Below are positions 1 through 9,500 of a DNA stretch of 64,000 nt, in pieces. A model generated the notes under the pieces. The model was not told the DNA's origin, did no database searches, and saw only the letters and a program-made list of their open reading frames with translations. The DNA lies in contig NZ_JABWCS010000204.1 of NCBI RefSeq assembly GCF_013359945.1, forward strand, positions 1-64,000, written 5' to 3'. The stretch is from Paenibacillus agri. GTDB taxonomy: Bacteria; Bacillota; Bacilli; Paenibacillales; Paenibacillaceae. The stretch's first letter is position 1. Every line of letters begins with the position of its first letter. The position numbers and the translations under genes were made by a program.

Positions 1-1920
1 CAGGCTGCAGATGCTGTCCGTTCACCGCTCCCTCTGCCAGCTTCACTCCTGTTATGCTACCGTCAGGCAAGAGATCGGACGTGTATACCTCCTTCGCCAA
101 ATGCGCAAGGGTGATACTGCCGGGTTTTACATGCCGCTCTTCCACACTTTGTTCGGCCAGATGCCCGCCAGTTATGCTATCAGGCTGCAGATGCTGTCCG
201 TTCACCGCTCCCATTGCCAGCTTCGCTCCTGTTAAGCTGCCGTCAGGCAAGAGATCGGACGTGTATACCTCCTCCGCCAAATGCGCAAGGGTGATACTGC
301 CGGAACGAATGTGACGGCTCTCTACGGTCTTTCCAGCTATATGCCCGCCGTATACGCTGCCCTGCGCGAGATGCACGGATCCAACGGAACCCGTTGCCAA
401 CTTTTCTCCGGTAATACTTCCGTCCACCAATAGTTCGGCTGTCTGCACCTCCTCGGCCAGATGCGCAAGGGTGATACTGCCCGGGAGGATATGGCGGCTA
501 TCGACTGTCTCGTCTGCGATATGCTTTCCATTTACACTGCCCGGGGCTAGATGGAGCGATTCTACAGAGCTTTCCGCCAGCTTGGCGCCGGTAATACTTC
601 CGTCCACCAACAGTTCGGCTGTACGCACCTCTTCAGCCAGATGGGCGAGAGTAATGCTGCTTGGGAGGATGTGGCGGCTATCGACCGTCTCGTCTGCGAT
701 ATGCTCTCCATTTACACTGCCCGGGGCTAGATGAAGCGAGTCTACAGAGCTTTCCGCCAGCTTGGCACCGGTAATACTTCCGTCCACCAACAGTTCGGCT
801 GTACGCACCTCTTCAGCCAGATGGGCGAGAGTAATGCTGCTTGGGAGGATGTGGCGGCTATCGACCGTCTCATCTGCCATATGCTTCCCATTTACACTGC
901 CCGGGGCTAGATGAAGCGAGTCTACAGAGCTTTCCGCCAGCTTGGCACCAGTAATACTTCCGTCCACCAACAGTTCAGCTGACCGTACCTCTTCAGCCAG
1001 ATGTGACAGGTTAATGCAGCCAGGTATGATGTGACGGCTATCGACCGTCTCTGCTGCCAAATGCTCACCGTATACACTGCCCAGCGCTAATTGGGTGGAG
1101 CCTACGGAGCTGCCCGCCAGCTTGGCACCAGTAATGCTGCCGTCTGGGAAAAGCTCAGCCGTTCGCACTTCTTCTGCCAGATGCTGCATGGAGATACTGC
1201 CAGGTATGATGTGACGACCCTCTACCATCTCTCCGGCTAAATGCTCGCCATAAACACTGCCCGGAGCAAGATGAAGGGAACCTACTGCATCCTGCGCAAG
1301 CTTTACCCCGGTGATACTGCCGTCAGGCAGAAGATCGGCAGTCCGTACTTCTCCGTCCAAATGCTCCAGTGTAATGCTTCCGGGACGGATGTGATGGCCT
1401 TCTACCATCTCCCCGGCTAAATGCTCGCCATATACACTGCCAGGTGTAAGGTGGAAGGAGCCTACAGAGCCTTTTGCCAGCTTTTCTCCGGTAATGCTGC
1501 CATCGGGCAACAGCTCGGATGTCCGCACTTCCTCTGCCAGATGATCCATGGTGATACTGCCGGGGCGGATGTGACGGTTTTCTACCGACTGATCGTCCAA
1601 GTGCTGACCCTTTATACTATCCGGTGTAAGATGGACCGTGTCCACCGAACCTTCCGCCAACTTCGCTCCGGTAATACTGCCATCGGGTAACAGCTTAGCT
1701 GTCCGCGTTTCTTGTGCAAGATGCTCCAGCGTGATACTCCCATACACGATATGATGGCCTTCTACGGTATTCCCGGCTATATGCTCACCATACACACTCT
1801 CGGGTGTGAGATGAAGGGGACCGATGACGCTGTCGGCGAGCTTCTCTCCGGTAATACTTCCATCTGGCAGTAGTTCTGCTGTCCGCACTTCCTCGGCTAA
1901 ATGCTGTAGTGTAATCTCAC
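1..1920 (-). repeat. Tandem 180-bp (60-residue) higher-order repeat built on 60-bp and 30-bp sub-units
   Basis: The coding sequence repeats with strict 60-bp periodicity (two decapeptides) inside a 180-bp period (six decapeptides). The segment encoding EEVRTAELLPDGSITG recurs at about 61, 241, 421, 601, 781, 961, 1141, 1321, 1501, 1681 and 1861, which is eleven copies. Bases 601-780 and 781-960 match at about 175 of 180 positions, and 1-120 is nearly identical to 181-300. This points to recent tandem duplication in frame. Copies nearer the N-terminus (higher coordinates) are more diverged. Confidence 0.9.
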
Positions 1921-4222
1921 CAAGCTCGATATGGCGGCCTTTGACCGCACCGGAACCCAGATGACCTTCCCCCACACTATCCGCAGCCAGGTGACCAGCA
2001 TTCACCGAACTCTTCGCCAGCTTCGTGCCGTCGATGCTTCCATTCTGAAGCTGAATGGACGAAATGGCGTTCGGGATAATATGGCCATTGCCGATAGAAA
2101 GTGGACGGATATGTGTTCCGCCAATACTTCCGATGGACAAATGCTTGCCCTGTAAGGCACTGTCGGCGACCGCGCTTGACCCGATCACCCCTGGAGACAA
2201 GTGCTCGGGAAGAACGGCACCCGCCGTCAGCTTGGATGAATCCACGCTACCGTCCGCCAGCTTGATCGAGGTGACCGATAAGTCACCAAGTTTATCCGTG
2301 GATACACTCTCCGGCGAGAGCTTAAGTGAAGTCACGGCATAATCAGCCAGGTGATGCGGCTGAACCGCCCCTGCGGATAAATGAATCTCCTTCACTGCAC
2401 CGGAGGCAAGCTTGTCGCCCGAAACTGCGCCGGGTTGCAGAGCTGTCTCTGTCACACTGTTGTCCCCAAGATGCCGCCGCTCTACCGATCCCGGCGCCAA
2501 ATGTTCGGCCTGCACTGCGGCACTCTTTAACACACGTCCGCTAATACTGTCATCGGACAAATGCTTCTCCCCTACCGTACCTTGAGCCAGATGATCCCCG
2601 CTGACCGCTTCCCGGGCGAGGGCATGACTGCCTACCGCACCGGCTGCCAATTTAGAGGTGGTAACTGCACCGTCCGCCAGCTTGCCAGAGGTAATGCTGA
2701 GTGGACGGAGATGCTCTTGACCCACAGCTTCCACTGCGAGCTGTCCCCCCGTAACAGAACCGGGACTAAGATGGAGGGTCTTTACCGCTTCCTCCTGAAT
2801 CTGCTCGGGCCCCACTGCGTTCTCTGCCAGATGAGAATGCTCCACAGACTCCCGCTGGATATGAACAGAGGATACAGATTGCGCGGCCAGTTGTGGGCCG
2901 CGTACGGCTGACTTGGCGATGTGCCGGGTATTCACGGCTTCATCGGCCAGCTTGTGTGCCAGCACACTTTGGTCCGCAATTTTCGAAGCTGTGACCGCCT
3001 GCTCCACAAGCTGGGCGGTACCGACGGCCCCCTCTGCCAGCTTCACGAAAGAAATGCTTCGATCAGCCAGATGACGGCCGGTAATCTCCCCTTCGGCGAT
3101 GTGTTCCCCCCCAATGCTGTCTGGGCTGAGATGCGTCGCCCGCACCGCTTCCGTGCGGAGCTGGCGCGATCCGATGGCGCCATCAACCAGATGGCTGCTG
3201 TCGATGATCCCGGACTGGAGCTGCTCCTTGCCGATCAGCCCGCTGGCTAGTTGATCCCGCCTGATGGCACCCGGCGCCAGATGCTGCGCCAGGATGACAC
3301 TGTCGCCGAGATGACCACTTTCAATAATACCTTGGGCCAGCTTGGCACCCGTGATTCCGCCATCGGCAATCTGGTCTTCTGCCACCGCGCCGTCCGCCAG
3401 CTTCGAGCGGTCAATGCTGCCGTTAGCCAAATGGCGGCTGGCAATGCTGCCGCTTCCTATTTTGTCACCGGTAACGGCACCGTCTTCCAACAAATCCGAC
3501 GTGATAATGAATTGGCTTAAATGACGGCTCTCTATCGAATGGTCGGCAATTTTACCGCCGTCCATTACGCGGTCTGCAAGCTTATCCGGACCGATGCTGC
3601 CATTCTTCAGCTTTTCTGCGCCAATGGAGTGGTCCAACAGCTTGCTTCCGGTCACACTGCCTTCTGCCAAATGCTCACCCGAAACAGCTTCGTGAGCAAG
3701 CTTGGAGGAGGTTACTGCCTTGTCCGCAATATTTATACTCTGTACGGCATAATCCTGTAGCCAAGGTGTGCCAATAATACCGTACTTGAGCTTGGAACCA
3801 TCGATCGTGCGGGGAGCAATCTTGGCCCCGGTGACGGATGCATCGGACAGATCATCTGTATACACGGGCTGCAGACGCTCCTTCTCTGCCAGCCTTAAGA
3901 CAGTTGTATCCGCTTCTTGCTCCTTCTGTGGAGTCACCTGATTCTGAACTTTCTCTTCCCGAAGCTGCTCTCCGGCAGGTACGACATTTGGCACGGCCAC
4001 CGCCGCATCTGCTTCCGCCATCCCCACCGCGCTAATCTGTAATGCCTGCTGTGCCTCTTCATCCGCCTCTTCATCTGCCTCTGTAAAGCTAACTGGGCTC
4101 TCTTTCATTGGAAAAGCTTTTTGGCTTCTATCCAGCAGACTCAATTCCTCAGTGTTGGGATTATCTACGAAATAGGGTTTCTTTTTAGCAGAACGCGGCT
4201 GCTTTTTTGGGGTTCTCCTCAC
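1..4222 (-). CDS. Giant decapeptide-repeat surface/spore protein (WIAG-tail-like), N-terminal part, runs off left edge
   Basis: The frame is open from a GTG at 4222 (ribosome site GGAGGGG at 4230-4236, 7 nt spacing) to base 1, giving about 1407 codons with no stop. It begins MRRTPKKQPRSAKKK, then has an acidic low-complexity stretch to about residue 125. After that it consists almost only of decapeptides of the form DGSITGAKLA or xxSVxxxHLA. The decapeptides are irregular to about nt 1900 and then organised in 60-residue blocks carrying EEVRTAELLPDGSITG. I see no signal peptide, membrane segment or cysteine-rich part. Very long proteins of this repeat type in Paenibacillus are annotated as WIAG-tail proteins, but the tail lies outside this window, so that name is tentative. 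Such repeats also occur in phage-fibre-like beta-structured stalks. The divergent neighbour is a YheC/D coat protein, so a spore-surface filament is a reasonable inference, not shown. Confidence 0.8.
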   Translation of the reverse strand, partial: MRRTPKKQPRSAKKKPYFVDNPNTEELSLLDRSQKAFPMKESPVSFTEADEEADEEAQQALQISAVGMAEADAAVAVPNVVPAGEQLREEKVQNQVTPQKEQEADTTVLRLAEKERLQPVYTDDLSDASVTGAKIAPRTIDGSKLKYGIIGTPWLQDYAVQSINIADKAVTSSKLAHEAVSGEHLAEGSVTGSKLLDHSIGAEKLKNGSIGPDKLADRVMDGGKIADHSIESRHLSQFIITSDLLEDGAVTGDKIGSGSIASRHLANGSIDRSKLADGAVAEDQIADGGITGAKLAQGIIESGHLGDSVILAQHLAPGAIRRDQLASGLIGKEQLQSGIIDSSHLVDGAIGSRQLRTEAVRATHLSPDSIGGEHIAEGEITGRHLADRSISFVKLAEGAVGTAQLVEQAVTASKIADQSVLAHKLADEAVNTRHIAKSAVRGPQLAAQSVSSVHIQRESVEHSHLAENAVGPEQIQEEAVKTLHLSPGSVTGGQLAVEAVGQEHLRPLSITSGKLADGAVTTSKLAAGAVGSHALAREAVSGDHLAQGTVGEKHLSDDSISGRVLKSAAVQAEHLAPGSVERRHLGDNSVTETALQPGAVSGDKLASGAVKEIHLSAGAVQPHHLADYAVTSLKLSPESVSTDKLGDLSVTSIKLADGSVDSSKLTAGAVLPEHLSPGVIGSSAVADSALQGKHLSIGSIGGTHIRPLSIGNGHIIPNAISSIQLQNGSIDGTKLAKSSVNAGHLAADSVGEGHLGSGAVKGRHIELGEITLQHLAEEVRTAELLPDGSITGEKLADSVIGPLHLTPESVYGEHIAGNTVEGHHIVYGSITLEHLAQETRTAKLLPDGSITGAKLAEGSVDTVHLTPDSIKGQHLDDQSVENRHIRPGSITMDHLAEEVRTSELLPDGSITGEKLAKGSVGSFHLTPGSVYGEHLAGEMVEGHHIRPGSITLEHLDGEVRTADLLPDGSITGVKLAQDAVGSLHLAPGSVYGEHLAGEMVEGRHIIPGSISMQHLAEEVRTAELFPDGSITGAKLAGSSVGSTQLALGSVYGEHLAAETVDSRHIIPGCINLSHLAEEVRSAELLVDGSITGAKLAESSVDSLHLAPGSVNGKHMADETVDSRHILPSSITLAHLAEEVRTAELLVDGSITGAKLAESSVDSLHLAPGSVNGEHIADETVDSRHILPSSITLAHLAEEVRTAELLVDGSITGAKLAESSVESLHLAPGSVNGKHIADETVDSRHILPGSITLAHLAEEVQTAELLVDGSITGEKLATGSVGSVHLAQGSVYGGHIAGKTVESRHIRSGSITLAHLAEEVYTSDLLPDGSLTGAKLAMGAVNGQHLQPDSITGGHLAEQSVEERHVKPGSITLAHLAKEVYTSDLLPDGSITGVKLAEGAVNGQHLQP

Positions 4223-4357
4223 AAGCAGTCCCCTCCTTCCATCGAATGTATCTCCTAGGCATCATATGCAGCGAGGTAGGCGAATGACACCCTTCTGGCT
4301 CCGTAAAAAAGGGCGTCTGCCGCCGCGCATTCGTCCACCCTGATCAGGACGTACAAA

Positions 4358-4366
4358 CATACACTA
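4358..4366 (+). promoter_or_regulatory. Possible late-sporulation (sigma-E/K-like) -10 element for the YheC/D gene
   Basis: CATACACTA fits the CATANNNTA -10 pattern of mother-cell sigma factors and lies about 50 bp before the YheC/D start. No AC dinucleotide sits at the ideal distance upstream, so the match is to the -10 only. The 195-bp divergent gap 4223-4417 must also hold the promoter of the repeat protein, which I could not identify. Confidence 0.3.
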
Positions 4367-4417
4367 AGGAGAGAAGCATACTGCCGTAAGCGACTGAAGA
4401 TAACAGGAGGAACGAAC

Positions 4418-5500
4418 ATGGGGCAACAGCTCGTAGGAATACTGCTTAATGCCGCAATGCACCGGGGCGTTCCCCGGCTGAGAACGGGACAGGAATCCCT
4501 TTCCAACTATGAGGAGGCAGCCGCTGTGTACGGCCTGGTCCCATGCTTCCTGCGTCTGGATGAAATCGATACAGATTCGGGCTTCAGCGCCGCCTATATA
4601 AAAGAAACCCAGGGATACCGGAGAGCCATCATCCCCACGCCCACCGTCATTCATAACCGGGCTATTTACCATCAGAACAGTTCTGGCATGAAAAGGCTGC
4701 TCCGCCATGGTCCCAGAGTCTTCAACGCCTGGAACCGTTATGGAAAGGACGAGATCCACACCCTTCTCCGGAAGAGCGCAGAGCTCCGGGACTTCCTGCC
4801 AGCTACGGCGCTTGGCCTGTCCGGGCTGAAGCTTATGATGGAGCGCTTCCCCGATCTCATCTTGAAGCCTTGCCGAGGAAGTATCGGCAAAGGTGTCATG
4901 CGTCTGATTCACCGGAATGCAGGGAACTGGACCTGGATTTACTACTCTGCCAGATCGCGGCACTGGGTAAGCGTTCCTGTTAGTATAGATGCGCTGCCAC
5001 GGGCGCTGCGGAGTCATCTGGTCTCCGTGCCGTATCTGGTGCAGGAGCGCATTCCGCTAGCCGTCATCGGCCGCCGGCCCTTTGATCTGCGCGTCACCGT
5101 TCAGCGCGGCTGGGGCGGGGAATGGCAGATCACCGGCATGTTCGCCAAGGTGGCCGCCCCCGGCGGCTTCGTCTCGAACATTGCCAGAGGCGGCGAAGCG
5201 CTCCGTTCCAATGTCGCGCTGGAGAAGGCTTTTCCAGGCGAAACCGCTGCCCATCTTCGCATGTCGGTTGGTACGCTTGGTCTTGCCGTTGCACGTTGGC
5301 TGGAACAGGGCCTTCCGGAGCTGGCCGATGTGGGACTGGATATCGGTATCGCTGCGAACGGACGCCTGTTCTTCATCGAGTGCAACGGGCGCGATCAGCG
5401 CTACGGATTCCGCAAAGCCGGCCTGGCCGAGACCTGGAAAGACAGCTACCGCCGACCCATGGGCTATGCACGTTTTCTGCTGGAAAATGGCAGGCCTTAG
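4418..5500 (+). CDS. YheC/YheD-family endospore coat-associated ATP-grasp protein
   Basis: 360 residues, ATG with AGGAGGA upstream. The C-terminal two thirds read as an ATP-grasp fold. LKPCRGSIGKGV (149-160) is the nucleotide-binding loop, VQER is at 208-211, FDLRV at 222-226, and FIECNGRDQR near 320 carries the metal-binding Glu and Asn. The YheC/YheD family is found in Bacillales spores as coat-associated proteins. The ligase substrate is not known. The gene is transcribed away from the repeat protein at 1-4222 and stands alone, with psd following 104 bp later on the same strand. Pairing with the repeat protein suggests a role in spore surface assembly, which is inference. Confidence 0.85.
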   Translation: MGQQLVGILLNAAMHRGVPRLRTGQESLSNYEEAAAVYGLVPCFLRLDEIDTDSGFSAAYIKETQGYRRAIIPTPTVIHNRAIYHQNSSGMKRLLRHGPRVFNAWNRYGKDEIHTLLRKSAELRDFLPATALGLSGLKLMMERFPDLILKPCRGSIGKGVMRLIHRNAGNWTWIYYSARSRHWVSVPVSIDALPRALRSHLVSVPYLVQERIPLAVIGRRPFDLRVTVQRGWGGEWQITGMFAKVAAPGGFVSNIARGGEALRSNVALEKAFPGETAAHLRMSVGTLGLAVARWLEQGLPELADVGLDIGIAANGRLFFIECNGRDQRYGFRKAGLAETWKDSYRRPMGYARFLLENGRP

Positions 5501-5510
5501 TAGAAGGTTG

Positions 5511-5577
5511 TTGATTTGTCTCCTATTCTATGTCAATATAATGCAGAGCGGTTACGGTCCGGGTTCGCCGGGCCGTA
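5511..5577 (+). promoter_or_regulatory. Candidate promoter and leader hairpin of psd
   Basis: TATAAT lies at 5537-5542. The nearest -35-like hexamer TTGATT (5511-5516) is 20 bp away, longer than ideal. Downstream, 5553-5577 forms a 10-bp hairpin (TACGGTCCGG / CCGGGCCGTA, 5-nt loop, one G-U pair) ending about 15 bp before the ribosome site. No T-run follows, so it is not an ordinary terminator. Confidence 0.4.
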
Positions 5578-5604
5578 CTGCTGTATTATGGAAGGGAGAT
5601 GGGC

Positions 5605-6396
5605 ATGGTTAAACAATTGCTACGGCTGATGACCGAGCTGTCCTCACACAGATGGCTTTCGCAGGTGATGGGGGCCTTATCCCATAGCAGACTCAGCCGT
5701 TTCTTTATTCCGGCATTTATTCGTTCTTATCGTATTCCAGCCGCTGAAGCGGAAAAGAATCCCGAAGAATACCGTACGCTGAACGAATTCTTCAGCAGAC
5801 GGCTGAAGCCTGGCATGCGTCCTGTTGCACCGGAGCCCAACGCGCTGGCAAGCCCTGTGGATGCGATGATTACCGCCATGGGAGAAATACAGGCCGGCAC
5901 TATTATGAATGTAAAAGGCCAGGATTATAAACTGGAGGAACTGCTGAATCATTCCCCCCACCTGGAGCTGTACAAAAGGGGGTTCTTCTTCGTACTCTAC
6001 CTGAGCCCCACCGACTATCACCGTATACATTCTCCGATTGCGGGACGCAAGGTGGAGAGCGATTATATCCGTGGACGGGCCTATCCCGTCAATGAATTCG
6101 GCATGCGGAACATGAAAGGCGTGCTGAGTCGCAACGAACGGCTCATTACCTATATTGCCGGAGACTACGGCGAGACTGCAGTAGTTAAGGTAGGCGCAAT
6201 GAATGTCAGCAGCATCCGCTACGCGGATGACAAGGTAGTTACGTGGGAAAAAGGCGGCGATCTCGCCTACTTTGAATTTGGGTCAACGGTCGTGCTGCTC
6301 ACTGAGAACGGTACCTTCTCTCCGCGCCCAGGCCTGCGGGTCAACACCAAAGTGAAAATGGGCGAACTGCTGGGTAGCCTCCATCGCCCACTGTAG
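5605..6396 (+). CDS. psd: Phosphatidylserine decarboxylase proenzyme
   Basis: Decarboxylates phosphatidylserine to phosphatidylethanolamine at the membrane using a self-generated pyruvoyl group. I chose the ATG at 5605 (GGGAG six bases upstream) rather than 5599, which abuts the ribosome site. This gives 263 residues, normal for the short Psd type. The self-cleavage motif reads FGST (residues 225-228) instead of the usual LGST. Cleavage would fall between Gly226 and Ser227, giving a beta chain of about 226 residues and a short alpha chain of about 37. SPVDAM (83-88) and YHRIHSP (138-144) carry the Asp and His of the processing triad. No phosphatidylserine synthase gene lies next to it. A strong hairpin terminator follows. 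Confidence 0.93.
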   Translation: MVKQLLRLMTELSSHRWLSQVMGALSHSRLSRFFIPAFIRSYRIPAAEAEKNPEEYRTLNEFFSRRLKPGMRPVAPEPNALASPVDAMITAMGEIQAGTIMNVKGQDYKLEELLNHSPHLELYKRGFFFVLYLSPTDYHRIHSPIAGRKVESDYIRGRAYPVNEFGMRNMKGVLSRNERLITYIAGDYGETAVVKVGAMNVSSIRYADDKVVTWEKGGDLAYFEFGSTVVLLTENGTFSPRPGLRVNTKVKMGELLGSLHRPL

Positions 6397-6428
6397 TAGA
6401 GCGTTCTTTTACAATGACAATGAAAAAT

Positions 6429-6477
6429 AAGGGTATCCCTGTCCGTATGTAAGAGCGGCGCCGGGATACCCTTGTTT
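6429..6477. terminator. Rho-independent terminator downstream of psd
   Basis: AAGGGTATCCC at 6429-6439 pairs perfectly with GGGATACCCTT at 6463-6473, followed by TTGTTT. It lies between two converging genes and may serve both. Confidence 0.8.
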
Positions 6478-6551
6478 AGTTACGCGAGGTGAAGATGGTT
6501 TTGGGACAGCCGGCAGACTAATGCAGTCTGCCAGCTCCTTTTAAATAGAGG

Positions 6552-9500
6552 TTATTGTACAGTTGTGCTTGTGAGGCCGGTATAGTAATCCAGTACGTTC
6601 TTGATAATCACAGCTGCTTCGGCTCTTGTGGCCGGTGCAGTCGGGTCCATTTTTCCGCCGGTGCCGCCATTGACAATACCCAGTGCTTTGAAGGCATAGA
6701 CCGCCTCTTTGGCGTAGCCCGCAATGGAAGCATCATCCGGGAAGTCATGCTCGGTCACTTGCGGCAGCTCCACATTCAGCTTCTTCAATGCGTTGAATGC
6801 GATGACACACAAATCCTGACGGCTGATACTCTTGTTAGGAGCGAACAGGCCATTACCGATGCCGTTGATCAGATTATTAGACGTTCCGATATCAACAAAG
6901 GTTTTATACCAGGCTCCGCTCAGAACGTCGGTGAATGATTTCTGTTGGTCGCCCAGACTAAAGTCAAAGCTTTTGACAACCATAGCCAGGAATTCAGCAC
7001 GGTTCACTTGGCCACTCGGATCAAAGCTTCCGTCCGTGCGCCCACCGATAATTTTTTTCTCAGCCAAGGCTGCTACTGCAGATTCTGCCCAGCTTGGAAT
7101 CAACACAGCATCTTTAAATTTGAGACTCAATTCTTGCTTGATTTGCTCAGGTGTCTTGATGCCTTCACCTGTCGCTGGAGACTGAGGTTGTTGCTCTCCA
7201 GGCTTAACGATTTCCCCTGGAACAGATGGAGTAACCGGTGTGCTTGGGCCCGACCCGCCAGGCTGCTGCCCGCCTCCGCTCGAACCGCCATCACCACCTG
7301 AACTTCCGCCACTGTTAGGTCTGACGACTACAGAAATCTCCGCTTTCAGGCTTTGCGGATTAACTACACCTTCCGGCAGGATCAGATTCCCCGTAAGGGT
7401 GTATGTTCCTTCTGCATTACCGTTATACCCCTCTTGGTTCCATTGAACGGAAACGATCTTAATGTCTCCATTATTCAAAGTTACGGATACTGCTCCTGGC
7501 AGTTCCAGGCTATTAAAGCCAGTACCGTAAGCAACACTCTTGCCCGCCAATGCTTGAACGGTCTTAATTTCTGCCAGCTTAATGACTTCCGGCAGGACAT
7601 GAACCGTAATAGATGCCTTCAGGTCGTCTGGATTAATTATTCCCTCAGCTGGCACCAGTGTGCCGCTCAAAGTATAGCTTCCTTCCTGATGACCATTGTA
7701 GCCTTCACTGCTCCATTTCACGGTGATATCCTTCGTCTCGCCAGTATCCAATGTCGCTGTAACTGAAGATGGCAGCTTCAATCCGGCAAATTCAGTTCCA
7801 AACGGAATACTCTTGCCTTCCAGTTCCTGCACTGCAGTAATCTTGGCAACCTTAACTACTTCCGGCAAGACATTAACGATAATGGAAGCTTTGAGATCGC
7901 TTGGATTGATCATTCCTTCTTCCAGCACCAATGTGCCGCTTAGGGTGTACGATCCCTCTGCATTGCCGTTGTAGCCCGCTGGGCTCCATTCAACCGCAAG
8001 TGCCTTCGTACCATACGTATCCAGTGTTACGCTAGCTGACGATGGTAAATCCAGCTTATCAAAGGTTGTTCCGAAGTCAACGCTTCTGCTCTCCAGCTTC
8101 TCTACTTCAGTAATCTTGATCGGGTGGGTGCCTTCCGGCAGTACGACCACTGTGATGGCCACTGTTTTATTGGCACTGTTCAGAACACTCTCTGGCAGCT
8201 CGAAGGTTCCCGCCAAGGTGTAGTTCCCTGCTTTGCCACCGTTGTAATCCTTGGTATCCCACTGTACAGTCAAGTTAACTGTCTTATGATTACCCAGTGT
8301 TGCTTCCACTTCTGGCGGCAGATTCAGTTCCTCTGCTGCAGTACCGAACGGTACACTGAGCAGCTGCGGCTGGGCAATCGAGACAATCTCTTTGGCCTGA
8401 AGATCTTCCTTCCATTTAGCGTAGAACACTGTACTTGCATTCAATACCGTCTGCGATGTCAGTGCACTGCCTTCCCCTGCCTTATTGTCATACCAGCCTT
8501 CGAAGAGGAAGTCTTCACGAACCGGTGCCTGCGGCAGCGTTCCAAAGGTTTCTCCCTTAAGCGCCTTTACTTTGGCTGCTGCCGGTGCCTCTGGATAATT
8601 GAGATCAAAGGTAACCTCAATCGGTTCGGCATAAATGAGTTCAATATACTGTAAGTTGGCGTTCAGTCCATTGAATCGCATATAGACATTTTGTTTTCCT
8701 GTTGCTTTGCTTCTGTCCAGGAAAGTGTCATCTGCTACATAGTGATCAATGTTGGCATTGCCCAGCGTTTGCTTGGTGCTAGCCATGCCATATCCGGTCC
8801 AGGCAGCGCCTGCCTTTTGAGCCAGAGTGATGCTGGCAAACTCATTTCCGTATTCAAAAGAACCGCCACCACTATAGGCATCAGCATACGCTCTGCCTTG
8901 TGTAGTGGATCGTTTTACCGGTTTTCCCGTGTTGTCTGCCTCCGTATAGAACTTGAAGGATGGAGCGGACGCGCCTTCACGGGCATACTGTACTCTGATT
9001 TCAGCCAGATTGGTCAGGTCAATCTGCCCAAAGTAGACAAGGTCATTGGAATTGACATAACTCATGGCATCCGTACCCGCTTCAAATCTGAATTGGGTAT
9101 TGCCTGCATAAATCCATGGTGCGTTATACGCGTAGACTCGAGTACCGTTCTCCACGCTTTGCGTATCCTTTGGCGCCAGATTGACCGGCATGGATGAGGT
9201 GTTCAAATCTGCGATAGCCGCATTTAGAACAGCAATCGCGTCTGCAACAACCTCGTCATTGATCGGCTCCAGAAGAACACCCTTCACTTCTTCTAGCACA
9301 GCATTGAATTTGAGCTTTTTATAGGATGTATACGCATTCATATCAATGTTCTGTGCAGCTTTGATAGCTGCATCCAGCGCTGATGTGTCTACATTATCCT
9401 GCTTCAGCTGGAAGGTCAGCCAGTTGATATCAATGCCAGCGCTCTCAAAGACAATTCTGAGATTATGCTCGCCGGCAGATAATTGAACATCCGGAATTCT

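Noticed and set aside
1-1920. Regular 60-bp periodicity that resembles a CRISPR array
   Set aside because: There is no division into identical repeats and unique spacers; one open frame encoding decapeptides explains the periodicity.
11-4035. Many short plus-strand frames across the repeat region
   Set aside because: They are antisense shadows of the minus-strand repeat gene, lack ribosome sites and break at irregular points.
4364-5017. 217-codon minus-strand frame inside the YheC/D gene
   Set aside because: Antisense shadow of a well-supported ATP-grasp gene; no recognisable protein features.
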